Of a DNA stretch of 64,000 nt, positions 52,916-61,919 are shown one piece after another. The notes under the pieces are model-generated. The model saw nothing but the letters and a program-made list of their open reading frames with translations. It was not told the origin of the DNA and made no database searches. Origin of the DNA: Acidobacteriota bacterium (GTDB lineage Bacteria > Acidobacteriota > Polarisedimenticolia > J045); NCBI GenBank assembly GCA_017994815.1, contig JAGOJY010000021.1:1-64000 (forward strand), in the 5' to 3' direction. Positions within the stretch are counted from its first letter, which is position 1, and every line of letters starts with the position of its first letter. The translations under genes and the position numbers were made by a program.

Positions 52916-54046
52916 TCAGATCGGGGCGTCGTAGACGCGGAACACCTTCGAGCGCTCCGCGCCGATGCGCGCCAGCGGCCGGATCATCGCGTCGTTGCCC
53001 TCGAGGATCCAGCCGACCTCCGCCCGCGAGTAGCCGAGCGGGATCCCGTTCGTGATCGTGCGGTGGATCAGCATCGCGTCCAGCCCGGTGCGCCGGAAGC
53101 GCGGCAGCACGCCGAGCGCGAGCACGCGCACCCTGGCGCAGCCCGAGACCTTGATCTTCCACAGGACCTTGAGCCAGCCGAGCGGCAGCAGCCGGCCGCG
53201 GGCCAGCTTCAGCGCGCGGTTGGCGTCCGGCACGCCGATCGAGAAGCCGGCCGGCTCGCCGCCGACGGCGCCGATGAACGCCAGCCGGGCATCGGCGATC
53301 GGCCGCAGCTCGTGCGCCATGAACTCCAGCTCGCGGTCGGTCCACGGCACGAAGCCCCAGTTGTCCTTCCAAGCTTCGTTGTAGCAGGCGCGCACGAACT
53401 GCAGCTCGTCGGCCAGCCGGCGCAGGTCCACGGGCCGGACCGTGCAGCGCCCGCGTTCCTCGATGCGCCGCACCGCGTCGTCCAGCGCGCCCGCGCACAG
53501 TTCCTCGCGCACCTCGTACGCGAACAGGTCGACCGACTTGACGAGGCCGTGCCGCTCGAACAGCGCCGCGTAGTACGGCGGGTTGTAGGGCATCAGCAGC
53601 ACCGGATCGTCGGCGAAACCCTCGACCAGGAGCCCCAGCACGTCGTTGGTCGTCAGGTTCGTCGGCCCGCGCAGGGTCGAGAAGCCGCGCTCGCGCAGCC
53701 AGCCCGCGGCGGCGCCGAACAGGGCCGCGGCGGCCTCGGGATCGTCCTCGCACTCGAACAGGCCGAAGAAGCCGACGTGGCGCTCGGCGGGGTGGAACTC
53801 GCCGTAGCGGTCGTTCCGCACGGCGGCGATCGTGCCCGCCACGCGGCCGGCGCGGCGGGCGAGAAACAGCTCGGCCTCGACGTACTCGAAGACCGGGTTC
53901 TTCGCCCGGTCGAGGAAGCGCCGCCTTTCGGCCAACAGCGGCGGGACCCAGTGCGGGTCGCCGCGGTACAGCCGGAAGGGGAAGCGGATGAACTCCTCGA
54001 CGGCCGCCGGCGTGGCCACCTTCTCGATCGTCAAAGGCCCTTTCAC
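52916..54046 (-). CDS. GNAT-fold acyltransferase-like protein, candidate bacterial ceramide synthase
   Basis: A 376-residue cytoplasmic protein with GNAT-like features. Its N-terminal block (FIRFPFRLYRGDPHWVPPLL) is common in a family of about 370-residue GNAT-like proteins. Core features are RVAGTIAAVRNDRY, VGFFGLFECEDDPEAAAALF, LRGPTNLTTNDVLGLLVEGF and a second half with FIGAVGGEPAGFSIGVPD and VLPRFRRTGLDAMLI. It sits between the serine palmitoyltransferase-like gene (gap five bases) and the epimerase (gap five bases). In Caulobacter the bacterial ceramide synthase bCerS is a GNAT-type acyltransferase, so N-acylation of 3-oxo-sphinganine is a reasonable guess. The GTG start at 54046 has no strong alternative. 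Confidence 0.75.
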   Translation of the reverse strand: MKGPLTIEKVATPAAVEEFIRFPFRLYRGDPHWVPPLLAERRRFLDRAKNPVFEYVEAELFLARRAGRVAGTIAAVRNDRYGEFHPAERHVGFFGLFECEDDPEAAAALFGAAAGWLRERGFSTLRGPTNLTTNDVLGLLVEGFADDPVLLMPYNPPYYAALFERHGLVKSVDLFAYEVREELCAGALDDAVRRIEERGRCTVRPVDLRRLADELQFVRACYNEAWKDNWGFVPWTDRELEFMAHELRPIADARLAFIGAVGGEPAGFSIGVPDANRALKLARGRLLPLGWLKVLWKIKVSGCARVRVLALGVLPRFRRTGLDAMLIHRTITNGIPLGYSRAEVGWILEGNDAMIRPLARIGAERSKVFRVYDAPI

Positions 54047-54051
54047 GGCAG

Positions 54052-55233
54052 CTAAATCAGGCCGAAGTGGCGCCCGGCCTTCTCGATCGTGTCCACCGCG
54101 CGCTCGAGCTGCGCGCGCGTGTGGCCCGCGGTCACCGAGAGGCGGATCAAAGTCCGTCCCGGCGGCACGGCCGGCGGTACGACCGGGTTGATGAACACGC
54201 CGCGGTCGTGCAGCCAGCCGCAGACGGCGAAGCACTGCTCTAGCTCGCCGGCGAGCACCGGGATGATCGGCGTCTCCGAGGGGCCGGTTTGGAACCCGAG
54301 CGCGTCGAGCGAGCTTTTCAGGAAGCGCGTGTTCTCCCACAGCCGGTCGAAGCGCTCCGGCTCGCGCTCCATCACGTCCAGCGCGCCGAGCACGGCGCCG
54401 ACGGCGGCCGGGGGCGCCGCGGCCGAGAAGATGAAGGCGCGCGAGTGGTGCTTGAGGTAGTTGATGACGTCCCGCTCGGCGGCGATGAAGCCGCCGGTCG
54501 ACGCGAGCGACTTGGAGAACGTCCCCATGATCAGGTCGGTCTCGTCGGTCAGGCCGAAGTGCGCGGCGGTGCCGGCGCCGCGCGGGCCGAGGACGCCGAT
54601 CCCGTGCGCGTCGTCGACGAGCACCTGCGCATCGTGCTCGCGGGCGATGCGGACGATCTCCGGGAGGCGGCAGATGTCGCCTTCCATCGAGAACACGCCG
54701 TCGGTGACGACCAGCCGGCCGCTGCCCGCCGGCAGGTCGCGCAGGATCGCGGCGAGGTGCTCGGTGTCGTTGTGGCGGTAGCGCAGCATCTCGCCGGGAG
54801 CGAGCAGGCCGCCGTCGATGATGCAGGCGTGGTCCAGCTTGTCGCAGACCGTGACGTCGCCCTTCAGGACCAGCGCCGAGATCGTGCCGAGGTTGGTCTG
54901 GTAGCCGGTCGAGAAGACCAGGGCCGCCGGCTTGCCGACCAGGGCCGCCAGGCGCTCCTCCAACTCGAGGTGGATCGGCAGCGTGCCGTTGAGGAAGCGC
55001 GAGCCGGCGCAGCCGGTCCCGAACTGCTCGAGCGCCTCGATCGCGCGGCGCTTGACGTGCGGGTGGTTGGTCAGGCCGAGGTAGGAGTTCGAACCGAGCA
55101 TCAGGACCGGGTGCCCGTCGACCCGAACCTCGGTGTCCTGCCCGGTTTCGACCAACCGGAAGTAGGGATACAGCCCGACCGCCTTGAGTTCGTCGGCCTT
55201 GGTGAAGTTCCGGCACTTTTCGAACAGTGTCAT
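54052..55233 (-). CDS. spt: Serine palmitoyltransferase-like alpha-oxoamine synthase
   Basis: A 393-residue PLP enzyme that condenses an amino acid with an acyl thioester. Landmarks are YPYFRLVETGQDTEV and LMLGSNSYLGLTNHP, followed by GTGCAGSRFLNGT. Next come His135 (DHACIIDG), VVTDGVFSMEGD, VLVDDAHGIGVLG and the PLP lysine Lys241 in MGTFSKSLAS. The order VFINPVVPPAVPP follows. The pattern GLYPYFR...FSMEGD...FSKSLAS.GGFI...INPV.PP is close to bacterial serine palmitoyltransferases such as those of Bacteroides, rather than BioF or KBL, and no biotin genes are near. The product would be 3-oxo-sphinganine, the first step of sphingolipid synthesis. ATG at 55233 behind AAGAGGGG. It heads a three-gene operon; KBL/BioF-type activity is the main alternative. 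Confidence 0.88.
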   Translation of the reverse strand: MTLFEKCRNFTKADELKAVGLYPYFRLVETGQDTEVRVDGHPVLMLGSNSYLGLTNHPHVKRRAIEALEQFGTGCAGSRFLNGTLPIHLELEERLAALVGKPAALVFSTGYQTNLGTISALVLKGDVTVCDKLDHACIIDGGLLAPGEMLRYRHNDTEHLAAILRDLPAGSGRLVVTDGVFSMEGDICRLPEIVRIAREHDAQVLVDDAHGIGVLGPRGAGTAAHFGLTDETDLIMGTFSKSLASTGGFIAAERDVINYLKHHSRAFIFSAAAPPAAVGAVLGALDVMEREPERFDRLWENTRFLKSSLDALGFQTGPSETPIIPVLAGELEQCFAVCGWLHDRGVFINPVVPPAVPPGRTLIRLSVTAGHTRAQLERAVDTIEKAGRHFGLI

Positions 55234-55514
55234 CGAACCCCTCTTGCCGACGGGTATGCGGGTCTCGGTCACCGCCGTCGCCTCCGCGGTCGCGCAGCCT
55301 CGTTGACCGCCTATCGTATCCGTTCGACCGGCACCCGTGGGCGGGCGGGGACCCGCCCGGGACGCTTTCGCCTCGCTTCGGGCCGGGCTGCCCGGGGCCG
55401 TCCGTTGCGCGGGAGCCGGTCGGTCCATAGTTTCTGCGATGTGTACGGCGGCCGGAACAGCCGCGGACCAGCGGTGGGCGGCCGGCCGGGGCGAGGTCCG
55501 CAGTGGGGACGACC

Positions 55515-56456
55515 ATGGAGGCGATTCCCGGCCTCCAACGCGACCGCGATTCCTGCCTGAGGCCGATCCTGGAACAGCTCCACGCCCTGCTGCGCAACGC
55601 CTCGCAGCAGGAAGGCGGGACCTGGATCACGATCGGCCAACAGCGCGTCGAGATCTCCCCGTGGGAGCGCGCGACCGCGCTCGAGACGCTGGGCAACGCC
55701 AAGTCGCGCGAGCCGTGGCGCGTCCGCGTGGTCGAGTGCCTCGGCCTCGTGGCGCGGGCCCTCGGCGACATCCACCGCCTTGAAACGACCGGGCCGGTGA
55801 CCGGCGAGCGCGAGGTCTGCCGCGCCGACCTGGTCTTCGACCTCGCGCTGGGGCTGGCGCTCAAGCGCGAGATGCAGGTCTCGATCGATGACGCGCTGCG
55901 CGAGAGCCGCCGCGCCCTGGCCAAGAACCTGGCCGACCTGCAGCAGCGGCTGACGCAGGTGCTCAACACCCTGCGGCGCATGGTGGACCCGGGGGACGTG
56001 GACCACGCGGTGCGCCTGTCGGAGCAGTTGCGGTCCGAGGACACCGGGATGCGGCGCACGGCGGGCCGGATCGTGGGCTCGCTGTTCGGCGCGCGCGGCC
56101 GGCCGGCCGGGAAGGGCGGCTACGGGCGCAAGCAGCTGGTCCTCGCCGGGGCGGCGACGGTGCTGATGGTCTGCGCCGTGTTCTACGGTGTCCGGTCCGC
56201 TTCCGGGGTGCGCGACCTCGAGGCGCGGCTCCAGTCGATCCAGGGGATCGAGAGCCACGCTGGCGCGCCGCCGGCGATGAACGTCGTGGTCTCGGCCGAG
56301 ACCTGGCGGGCGCTCGACGGGCCGGCGAGGCAACGCTTCGTGCTGGCCGTGGGGGCCGCGATCCGCGCCGACGGGTACAAGTCGGCCGAGATCCGCCTGC
56401 GCGACGGGTCACCCGCCGCCGAGTGGAAGCAGGGGGAGCGGGTCCGGGTCTATTGA
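55515..56456 (+). CDS. Single-pass membrane protein of unknown function
   Basis: A 313-residue protein. A helical cytoplasmic N-terminal 200 residues (WERATALETLGNAKSREPWR, ADLVFDLALGLALKREMQVS, ALAKNLADLQQRLTQVLNTLRRM) precede one transmembrane helix (QLVLAGAATVLMVCAVFYGV) and a 90-residue outer domain ending in GERVRVY. No domain is recognised. The ATG at 55515 follows GGGGACGACC weakly; a GTG at 55503 is an alternative. It is divergent from spt across about 280 bases in which no gene is seen. Confidence 0.65.
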   Translation: MEAIPGLQRDRDSCLRPILEQLHALLRNASQQEGGTWITIGQQRVEISPWERATALETLGNAKSREPWRVRVVECLGLVARALGDIHRLETTGPVTGEREVCRADLVFDLALGLALKREMQVSIDDALRESRRALAKNLADLQQRLTQVLNTLRRMVDPGDVDHAVRLSEQLRSEDTGMRRTAGRIVGSLFGARGRPAGKGGYGRKQLVLAGAATVLMVCAVFYGVRSASGVRDLEARLQSIQGIESHAGAPPAMNVVVSAETWRALDGPARQRFVLAVGAAIRADGYKSAEIRLRDGSPAAEWKQGERVRVY

Positions 56457-56476
56457 AGCCGGGCCGCCCGCTTCTA

Positions 56477-56500
56477 TTACTTCTCAAGATCTTGTAGTAA
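56477..56500. promoter_or_regulatory. AT-rich palindrome upstream of the TPR gene
   Basis: A perfect core CAAGATCTTG (56485-56494) is flanked by TTACT and AGTAA with unequal spacers. It is the most AT-rich place in the region, 78 bases before the TPR gene's ATG. It looks like a regulator operator or a promoter; no T-run terminator follows. Confidence 0.5.
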
Positions 56501-56578
56501 GCTGACGCCGCCGCCGGAGCCCGAGCACCGGATCTGGGGTCGTCCGTTGTCCCCGAATCCACGCAGGAGGAGTCAGCC

Positions 56579-58087
56579 ATGAGCAGAGCGTTCCTCGTGT
56601 CATGCGCGACGCTCGCGTTCGCGACGATCGCCACCGCGCTGCCGCCGGAGGGTTCGCCGGGTCCCGCGCCGTCCAAGGCCTCGATCGCCCGGATGGAGGT
56701 GGGCGAAGGGATGCCGATCAGCTCGAAGAACACGGCGGCGCTCGAGGCGTTCCGCAAGGGGCGGGACGCGGCGGAGAACCTGCGCGTGCCGGAGGCCCAG
56801 GCGCAGTTGCGCAGGGCGATCGAGCTCGACCCCGGCTTCGCGCTGGCCCACGCCTACCTCGGCAACACCACGCCCGGTCCGGAAGGCGTCGCGCACCTGG
56901 AGCGAGCTTCCGGGCTGGCCGCGAAGGCCTCGGAGGCCGAGAGGGTCCTCATCCAGTCGGCGCTGGCGGGAGCCCGTGGCGACGGTGCGAAGTCGCAGCA
57001 GCTCGCGCTGCGGCTGGCCGAACTCGCGCCGCGGGACTGGCACGCGCAGTTCCTTGCCGGCCAGTCGCTCCTGTTCAGCAGGCAGGAGGACAAGGGCATC
57101 ACCTACCTGCAGAAGGCCGTGGCGCTGAACCCCGCCGCGGGACCGGCGCACAACCTGATGGGTTACGCCTACCTGAGGACCGGCCGCACGGAGCAGGGGA
57201 TCGCCGCGTTCAGGAAGTACGCCGAGGTCAACGCGAACGAGCCCAACCCGCACGACTCGCTGGGCGAGGCCCTGCTGAAGGCCGGGCGTTACGAGGAAGC
57301 GGAGCAGGCGTTCGCCAGGGCGCTCGACGTCGACCGCGGCTTCTACTACGCCCACTCCGGCATCGCGCAGGCGCGCTTTCTGCGCGGCGATGGCGCGGGC
57401 GGGTTCCGCGCGCTCGAGGCCGCACGCGATGCGGCGCCGGGCGTCGCTCAGAAGGTGGCGATCGACCAGGCGATCGCGCTGAGCCACGCGGGGCTGGGGA
57501 ACGTAGAGCGCGCCCTGCAACTCGCCGCCGAGGCCGAGCGGCGGGCGCAGGGCGAGGCCGCGCCGTACCGGCCCCAGTTGGTCGCGATGCGGGCGGGGCT
57601 GCTTGACGTCGCCGGACGCTACGGCGACGCGATCACGGCCTCCCGGCAGGCGATCGAGGAGGCCGAGAAGGCCAAGCTGCCCGGCTTCATGCTCGACAAC
57701 GTGCGGCAGGTCGCGCTCGGCGCGCGCATCGACGCCGAGGCCCGGCTGCACCAGCCTGCCGCGGCGGAGAAGTCGCTGCAGACGATCGAGGAACTCGGCC
57801 GCAGCGATCCGACGAACAGCGGGTTCCAGAGCTTGGTCCAGTTCGGCCGCGGGTCCGTGGCGATCGCCCGGGGCGACGCCAAGTCTGCCGCGCAGCACTT
57901 CGCCAGGTGCAACGACCAGGACGCGTTCTGCAGGCTGCGCCGCGTGCAGGCGCTGCAGAAGGCCGGCGACACGCGTGGGGCGGAAACCGCGCGCGAGGAG
58001 TTGCTCGCGGCCAACCTGCGTGTCCCGATCTACCTGCTCGCACGCAACGAGGTGCGGGGGGAGGTGGCGACCGGCAAGTCGAAGTGA
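56579..58087 (+). CDS. Exported TPR-repeat protein
   Basis: A 502-residue protein with a signal (VSCATLAFATIATAL) and about eight tetratricopeptide units, for example AQAQLRRAIELDPGFALAHAYLGN, GITYLQKAVALNPAAGPAHNLMGY, EQGIAAFRKYAEVNANEPNPHDSLGE and EAEQAFARALDVDRGFYYAHS. It starts with an excellent ribosome binding site (AGGAGGAG). TPR arrays mediate protein contacts, here outside the cytoplasm. The partner is unknown. An AT-rich palindrome upstream is a likely control site. Confidence 0.9.
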   Translation: MSRAFLVSCATLAFATIATALPPEGSPGPAPSKASIARMEVGEGMPISSKNTAALEAFRKGRDAAENLRVPEAQAQLRRAIELDPGFALAHAYLGNTTPGPEGVAHLERASGLAAKASEAERVLIQSALAGARGDGAKSQQLALRLAELAPRDWHAQFLAGQSLLFSRQEDKGITYLQKAVALNPAAGPAHNLMGYAYLRTGRTEQGIAAFRKYAEVNANEPNPHDSLGEALLKAGRYEEAEQAFARALDVDRGFYYAHSGIAQARFLRGDGAGGFRALEAARDAAPGVAQKVAIDQAIALSHAGLGNVERALQLAAEAERRAQGEAAPYRPQLVAMRAGLLDVAGRYGDAITASRQAIEEAEKAKLPGFMLDNVRQVALGARIDAEARLHQPAAAEKSLQTIEELGRSDPTNSGFQSLVQFGRGSVAIARGDAKSAAQHFARCNDQDAFCRLRRVQALQKAGDTRGAETAREELLAANLRVPIYLLARNEVRGEVATGKSK

Positions 58088-58125
58088 GCGAGCGCGGGGC
58101 GGCCGCCGCCGGTCCGCGGAGCGGA

Positions 58126-60555
58126 TCAGTCGCGGCCGTCCCGCCAGCCGGGGTGCTCGCTGCCGTCGAACGCGACGACCCACGGGGCCCAGGCCAGCAC
58201 CAGGCTGTCGACGGTGATGTCGGTCTTGCGCGGCGGGACCGCGACCTCGTCCAGCGCGATCGTGTCCGGCGCCGCCGCGCGGGTCGCGGCCTCGGCCTGG
58301 AACTCCGCTTCCAGTTGCGCCAGCTCGTCCCGGAGCTGCCCGACGTTCTCGCTCGCGAGTTCCACGTCCTGCTTTTCGCGGGCGGTCCGCCCCACGCCGC
58401 GGGCCGCGGTGGTGGCGCGGCCGAGCGTGCCGCTGGAGAGCGCGCGCCGGCCGAACAGGGCGCCGATGATCGTCGCCCCGATCGAGACCGCGTTCTGCAC
58501 CTTCTGCTGCGTGTACTGCGTGCTTTCGCGCGCGAGCTTCTCCTCGGCGCGGGCGATCCGCTCGCGCAGCCGCTGCAGGCGCGGCGCGTACTTCCGCTCC
58601 AGCTCCTCCTTGGCCGCGTCCTGCCGTTCGCGCGCGGCGTGCTGCGCACGCGCCAGGAACTGCGCGCGGTCCTCCCCGGGGCGCGAGACGAGGTCGAGGG
58701 CCGGCGCCCGCAGGAGCGTCAGCGCCGCGGAACGGAACAGGTGCGCGGCGAGCTTGCGTCGCCACCCGGCGTAGCTCGCGGCGCGCAGCGCGGCCGGCGG
58801 GACCGGGACGAACTGCGCCCCGGCGAACGGCGCCGCGCCGAGCGCCGGCGCGGCGTCGGCCCAGCGCGCGTCGGCCCACGGGTCATCGCCGGTCGCGGCC
58901 AGCCCGGCCCAGACCGTCAGCTCGCGCCAATGGTCAAGGTCGAGCTTGCGGTCGGCGTACCGCGCGCGCGCCCGGGCCAGCAAAACGGGGCGGTAGACCA
59001 CGGGCGACACGGGCACCTCGCGCAGCTCGAGGAAGGTCTCGGCGGCTTCCGGCGGGAGCGCGGGGCGCGCGGGCGAGGCGGCGGCGGCCGGTGCGGCAGC
59101 GGCCGCGAGGACGGGAGGCCCGGCCACCGGGGCCGGCGTCGTCGCGAGCTTCCGCGCGGCCATCAGCTCGGAGATCTGCGGCCGCGTCAGCGGCCCGCGC
59201 AGGTAGGACAAAGTCCAGCGGGTCTGCATCAGGAGCGGCGCCCGCGCGTGCACGTCGTGCAGCAGGAACACGCGCTTGGGCAGCGCCGAGAGCAGGCGCT
59301 CGGCCTCGGCGCGGTCGAGCGACGCCCCCGCCGACGCCCCCTCGAGCCCGTCGAGCACGCGCGCCTTGTCGCGCTCGGTCTGCAGCCGGCCGAGGAACCA
59401 CGTGCCACAGTTGGCCAGCCCCTTGTAGTCGAGGTCGACGGGGTTCTGCGTCGCGAGCACCGCCGCCAGCCCGAAGGCGCGCCCCTGCTTGAGGATCGTC
59501 AAGAGTGGGCGTTTGCAGCTCGGCTCCGCGACTGGCGGGAAGAAGCCGAACACCTCGTCCATGTAGAAGATCGCGCGCAAAGAACCGGTCCCGGGCTGCG
59601 AGCGCATCCAGGCGACGATCTCGTCCAACAGCAGCGTCAGGAAGAACACGCGCTGCGGCTCGTCGAGGTGCGCGATCGACAGCACCGCGACGCGCGGGCG
59701 CCCGTCCGGGGCGCGCAGCAGTCGCGCGACGTCGAGCGGCTCGCCCTCGGTCCACGCGGCGAACCCGGGCGAGGCGACGAGGTTGTTCAGCCGGACCGCC
59801 AGCTCGGCGCGCTCGCGCGGGGCGAAGAACGTGTCGAGGTCGAGAGCGCCGACCGTTGCGAACGGCGGCGCCTGCACCTGGCGCACCAGCTCGGCCAACG
59901 TCGGCGAGGCCCCGGCCTGCCACGCGCCGTCGAGGATCCGCGAGAGCAGGATGTGCTCGCGGCTGCGCGCCGGGTCGGCCTCGATCCCGAGCAGGGACAG
60001 AAGCGCCGACACGGTGCCCTCGAGCTTCTCGCGCCGGGAGTCGGCGTCGGCCGCCGCGGGCGGCGCGAACGAGCGCACGACCGACAACGGCAGCCCCGCC
60101 GAGCTGCCGGGCGTGTAGATCGCGAGGTCCGCCGCCTCGCGCAGCCGCGCGATCCGGGCGCCGTCCTGGCCCCACTCGGCCAGCCCGCGCCGCCACGCCT
60201 CGGCGGTCTGCGCCGCGAACTGCTCCGGTGACAGCCCCGCGCGTGCCGCTTCGGTCTCGTCGACCCACGGGCGGAAGTCCTCCGGGTGCAACCCGGGGAA
60301 CGTCAGCAGAAGGTTGCCGAGATCGCCCTTCGGGTCGACCGCGATCACCGGCACGCCGTCGATCGCGGCCTCCTCGATCAGCCCGAGGCACAGCCCGGTC
60401 TTGCCGCTGCCGGTCATCCCGACGCACAGGGCGTGCGTCAACAGGTCGCGGCTGTCGTACAGGACCAGGTCGTCGCTCGCGCGGCCGGCCTCGGGATCGT
60501 AGCGCCGGCCGAGGTAGAACACGCCCAGCTTCTCGAACGCGGGTGTCGTGGACAT
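58126..60555 (-). CDS. HerA/FtsK-like ATPase with C-terminal coiled coil (DUF87/DUF853-like)
   Basis: An 809-residue P-loop protein. Walker A is VGMTGSGKTGLCLGLIEEA, Walker B with Asp-Glu is AIFYMDEVFGFFPP, and a sensor region reads LATQNPVDLDYKGLANCGTWFLG, followed by the helicase-type Arg in LQTERDKARV. The region to about 480 is the HerA-like ATPase. From about 600 a coiled coil with many Arg, Glu and Lys begins (REKQDVELASENVGQLRDELAQLEAEF) after a hydrophobic stretch (VSIGATIIGALFG) that might be a membrane hairpin. The last 60 residues form a small beta unit. HerA-like ATPases pump DNA or act in defence and conjugation; no NurA nuclease, Sir2 or relaxase is adjacent. It is followed downstream only by the TPR gene, convergent. 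Confidence 0.85.
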   Translation of the reverse strand: MSTTPAFEKLGVFYLGRRYDPEAGRASDDLVLYDSRDLLTHALCVGMTGSGKTGLCLGLIEEAAIDGVPVIAVDPKGDLGNLLLTFPGLHPEDFRPWVDETEAARAGLSPEQFAAQTAEAWRRGLAEWGQDGARIARLREAADLAIYTPGSSAGLPLSVVRSFAPPAAADADSRREKLEGTVSALLSLLGIEADPARSREHILLSRILDGAWQAGASPTLAELVRQVQAPPFATVGALDLDTFFAPRERAELAVRLNNLVASPGFAAWTEGEPLDVARLLRAPDGRPRVAVLSIAHLDEPQRVFFLTLLLDEIVAWMRSQPGTGSLRAIFYMDEVFGFFPPVAEPSCKRPLLTILKQGRAFGLAAVLATQNPVDLDYKGLANCGTWFLGRLQTERDKARVLDGLEGASAGASLDRAEAERLLSALPKRVFLLHDVHARAPLLMQTRWTLSYLRGPLTRPQISELMAARKLATTPAPVAGPPVLAAAAAPAAAASPARPALPPEAAETFLELREVPVSPVVYRPVLLARARARYADRKLDLDHWRELTVWAGLAATGDDPWADARWADAAPALGAAPFAGAQFVPVPPAALRAASYAGWRRKLAAHLFRSAALTLLRAPALDLVSRPGEDRAQFLARAQHAARERQDAAKEELERKYAPRLQRLRERIARAEEKLARESTQYTQQKVQNAVSIGATIIGALFGRRALSSGTLGRATTAARGVGRTAREKQDVELASENVGQLRDELAQLEAEFQAEAATRAAAPDTIALDEVAVPPRKTDITVDSLVLAWAPWVVAFDGSEHPGWRDGRD

Positions 60556-60562
60556 GCGGCGA

Positions 60563-61891
60563 TCATACGCGCGCGTTCTCGGAGCGGGAATCGGCCGCGG
60601 CGCGCGCGAGCGCGCCCTGCCGGCGCCCGAGCAGGAGCGCGACGGCGACCCACGCCGCGGTCAACGGGACGAACAGCGCGGCCAGCGCCGCCGCGCCGAG
60701 CCCCAACAGGCCCAGCAGCTTGTCGGTCCAGGCGCCGATCGCGTCGCCGCCGCGGTAGACGAAGGTGTCGATGAAGCTCTTCGAGCTGTACTTCTGCTCG
60801 CGCGGCACGACCGTGTACAGCACCTCGCGCGCGGGGCGGATCAGCGCGTACTCCGCCGCGCGGCGCGTCACCTGCACCGCCATGATCGTCCCGGGTACGG
60901 CGGCGATGCCCAGCGCGCCGAGCCCACCCAGCGTGACCAGCGGCAGGATCGCCAGCGTCGCGCCGACGCCGATCGCCGGCACGAGCCGCCCCGTGAGCAC
61001 GGTCTGCAGGACGATCGTGACGAGGTTGACCAGGACGTCGATGCGCGCGAAGAAGGCGACGCGCTGCGCGGAGTCGGCGAAGCTGGAGCCGACGATCCGC
61101 GCCTGCTCGAAGTACAGGAAGGTCGAGCTGATCGTGTAGAGCAAAAGGAACAGGCAGATCCCGAGGAGGTACGGCGAGCGCGCCACCACCGCCATGCCGT
61201 GCAGGGCACCGTGTCCGGGTGGGCGGCCCTCGCCGGCCGCACGTTGCGCCGTCTCGTCGACGTGGAACAGCCGCGCCAGCCGCCGCACGCTGAAGACGCT
61301 GGCCTCGATCAGGAGCGCGGCGATCGGCAACAGGTGCAGCGGCCCGAGCACGGGGGCCAGCATCACCGTGATCGAGCCGCCGACGATCGCGCCCAGGGTG
61401 CCGCCGACCCCGATCAGGCCGAACAGGCGCTTGGCCTGCCCGCTGCGGAACAGGTCGGCCATGAAGCCCCACATCACGGCGACGGCGAACATGTTGAACA
61501 CGCTGGTCCAGACGAAGAACACGCGCCCGGCCCACGCCCGCCCGGAACCCGGCAGCACGCCGAGCAGGAGGTAGAACAGCAGGAGGTTGATCGTGAAGAA
61601 GCGGTACACGACCGGGATGAACGTGCGCCGCGGGTAGCGCGAGACCAGCGCGCCGAAGAGCGGGTTGGCCAACAGCGTGCCGGCGAGCGTGCCCATGTAG
61701 AGCCAGGTCAGCCCGCCGCTGGCGACGCCCATCTCGTCCCGCAGCGGCCGGATGACGTAGTAGCCGGCGAGCAGGCAGAAGAAGTACGAGCAGGCCCACA
61801 GCACCGCCGCGCCCTCGCCGCGCTCGACCGGCAGCGCGCGGGAGAGCGCGGCGAGCCGGCCGCGGCCGGCCCCGGCGGGCGCCGCCGTCAC
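60563..61891 (-). CDS. NTT/MFS-like membrane carrier
   Basis: A 442-residue protein with 11-12 transmembrane helices and the pattern of ATP:ADP antiporter-like MFS proteins: FFCLLAGYYVIRPLRDEMG, TLAGTLLANPLFGALVSRYPRR, FVWTSVFNMFAVAVMWGFMADLF, LFGLIGVGGTLGAIVGGS and ALIRPAREVLYTVVPREQKYSSKSFIDTFVYRGGD. This free-living-bacterial branch is of unknown substrate and is not proof of nucleotide exchange. GTG start at 61891; it ends eight bases before the HerA-like gene on the same strand and begins 28 bases after the Tat epimerase gene. Confidence 0.82.
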   Translation of the reverse strand: MTAAPAGAGRGRLAALSRALPVERGEGAAVLWACSYFFCLLAGYYVIRPLRDEMGVASGGLTWLYMGTLAGTLLANPLFGALVSRYPRRTFIPVVYRFFTINLLLFYLLLGVLPGSGRAWAGRVFFVWTSVFNMFAVAVMWGFMADLFRSGQAKRLFGLIGVGGTLGAIVGGSITVMLAPVLGPLHLLPIAALLIEASVFSVRRLARLFHVDETAQRAAGEGRPPGHGALHGMAVVARSPYLLGICLFLLLYTISSTFLYFEQARIVGSSFADSAQRVAFFARIDVLVNLVTIVLQTVLTGRLVPAIGVGATLAILPLVTLGGLGALGIAAVPGTIMAVQVTRRAAEYALIRPAREVLYTVVPREQKYSSKSFIDTFVYRGGDAIGAWTDKLLGLLGLGAAALAALFVPLTAAWVAVALLLGRRQGALARAAADSRSENARV

Positions 61892-61919
61892 GCGCGGCGC
61901 CGGCGCGGCGCGGAAGCGC

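Noticed and set aside
52916..56059. A 1047-codon minus-strand frame extending upstream of the GNAT gene
   Set aside because: The upstream part is a frame shadow of spt and the divergent gene; the GNAT protein starts at 54046.
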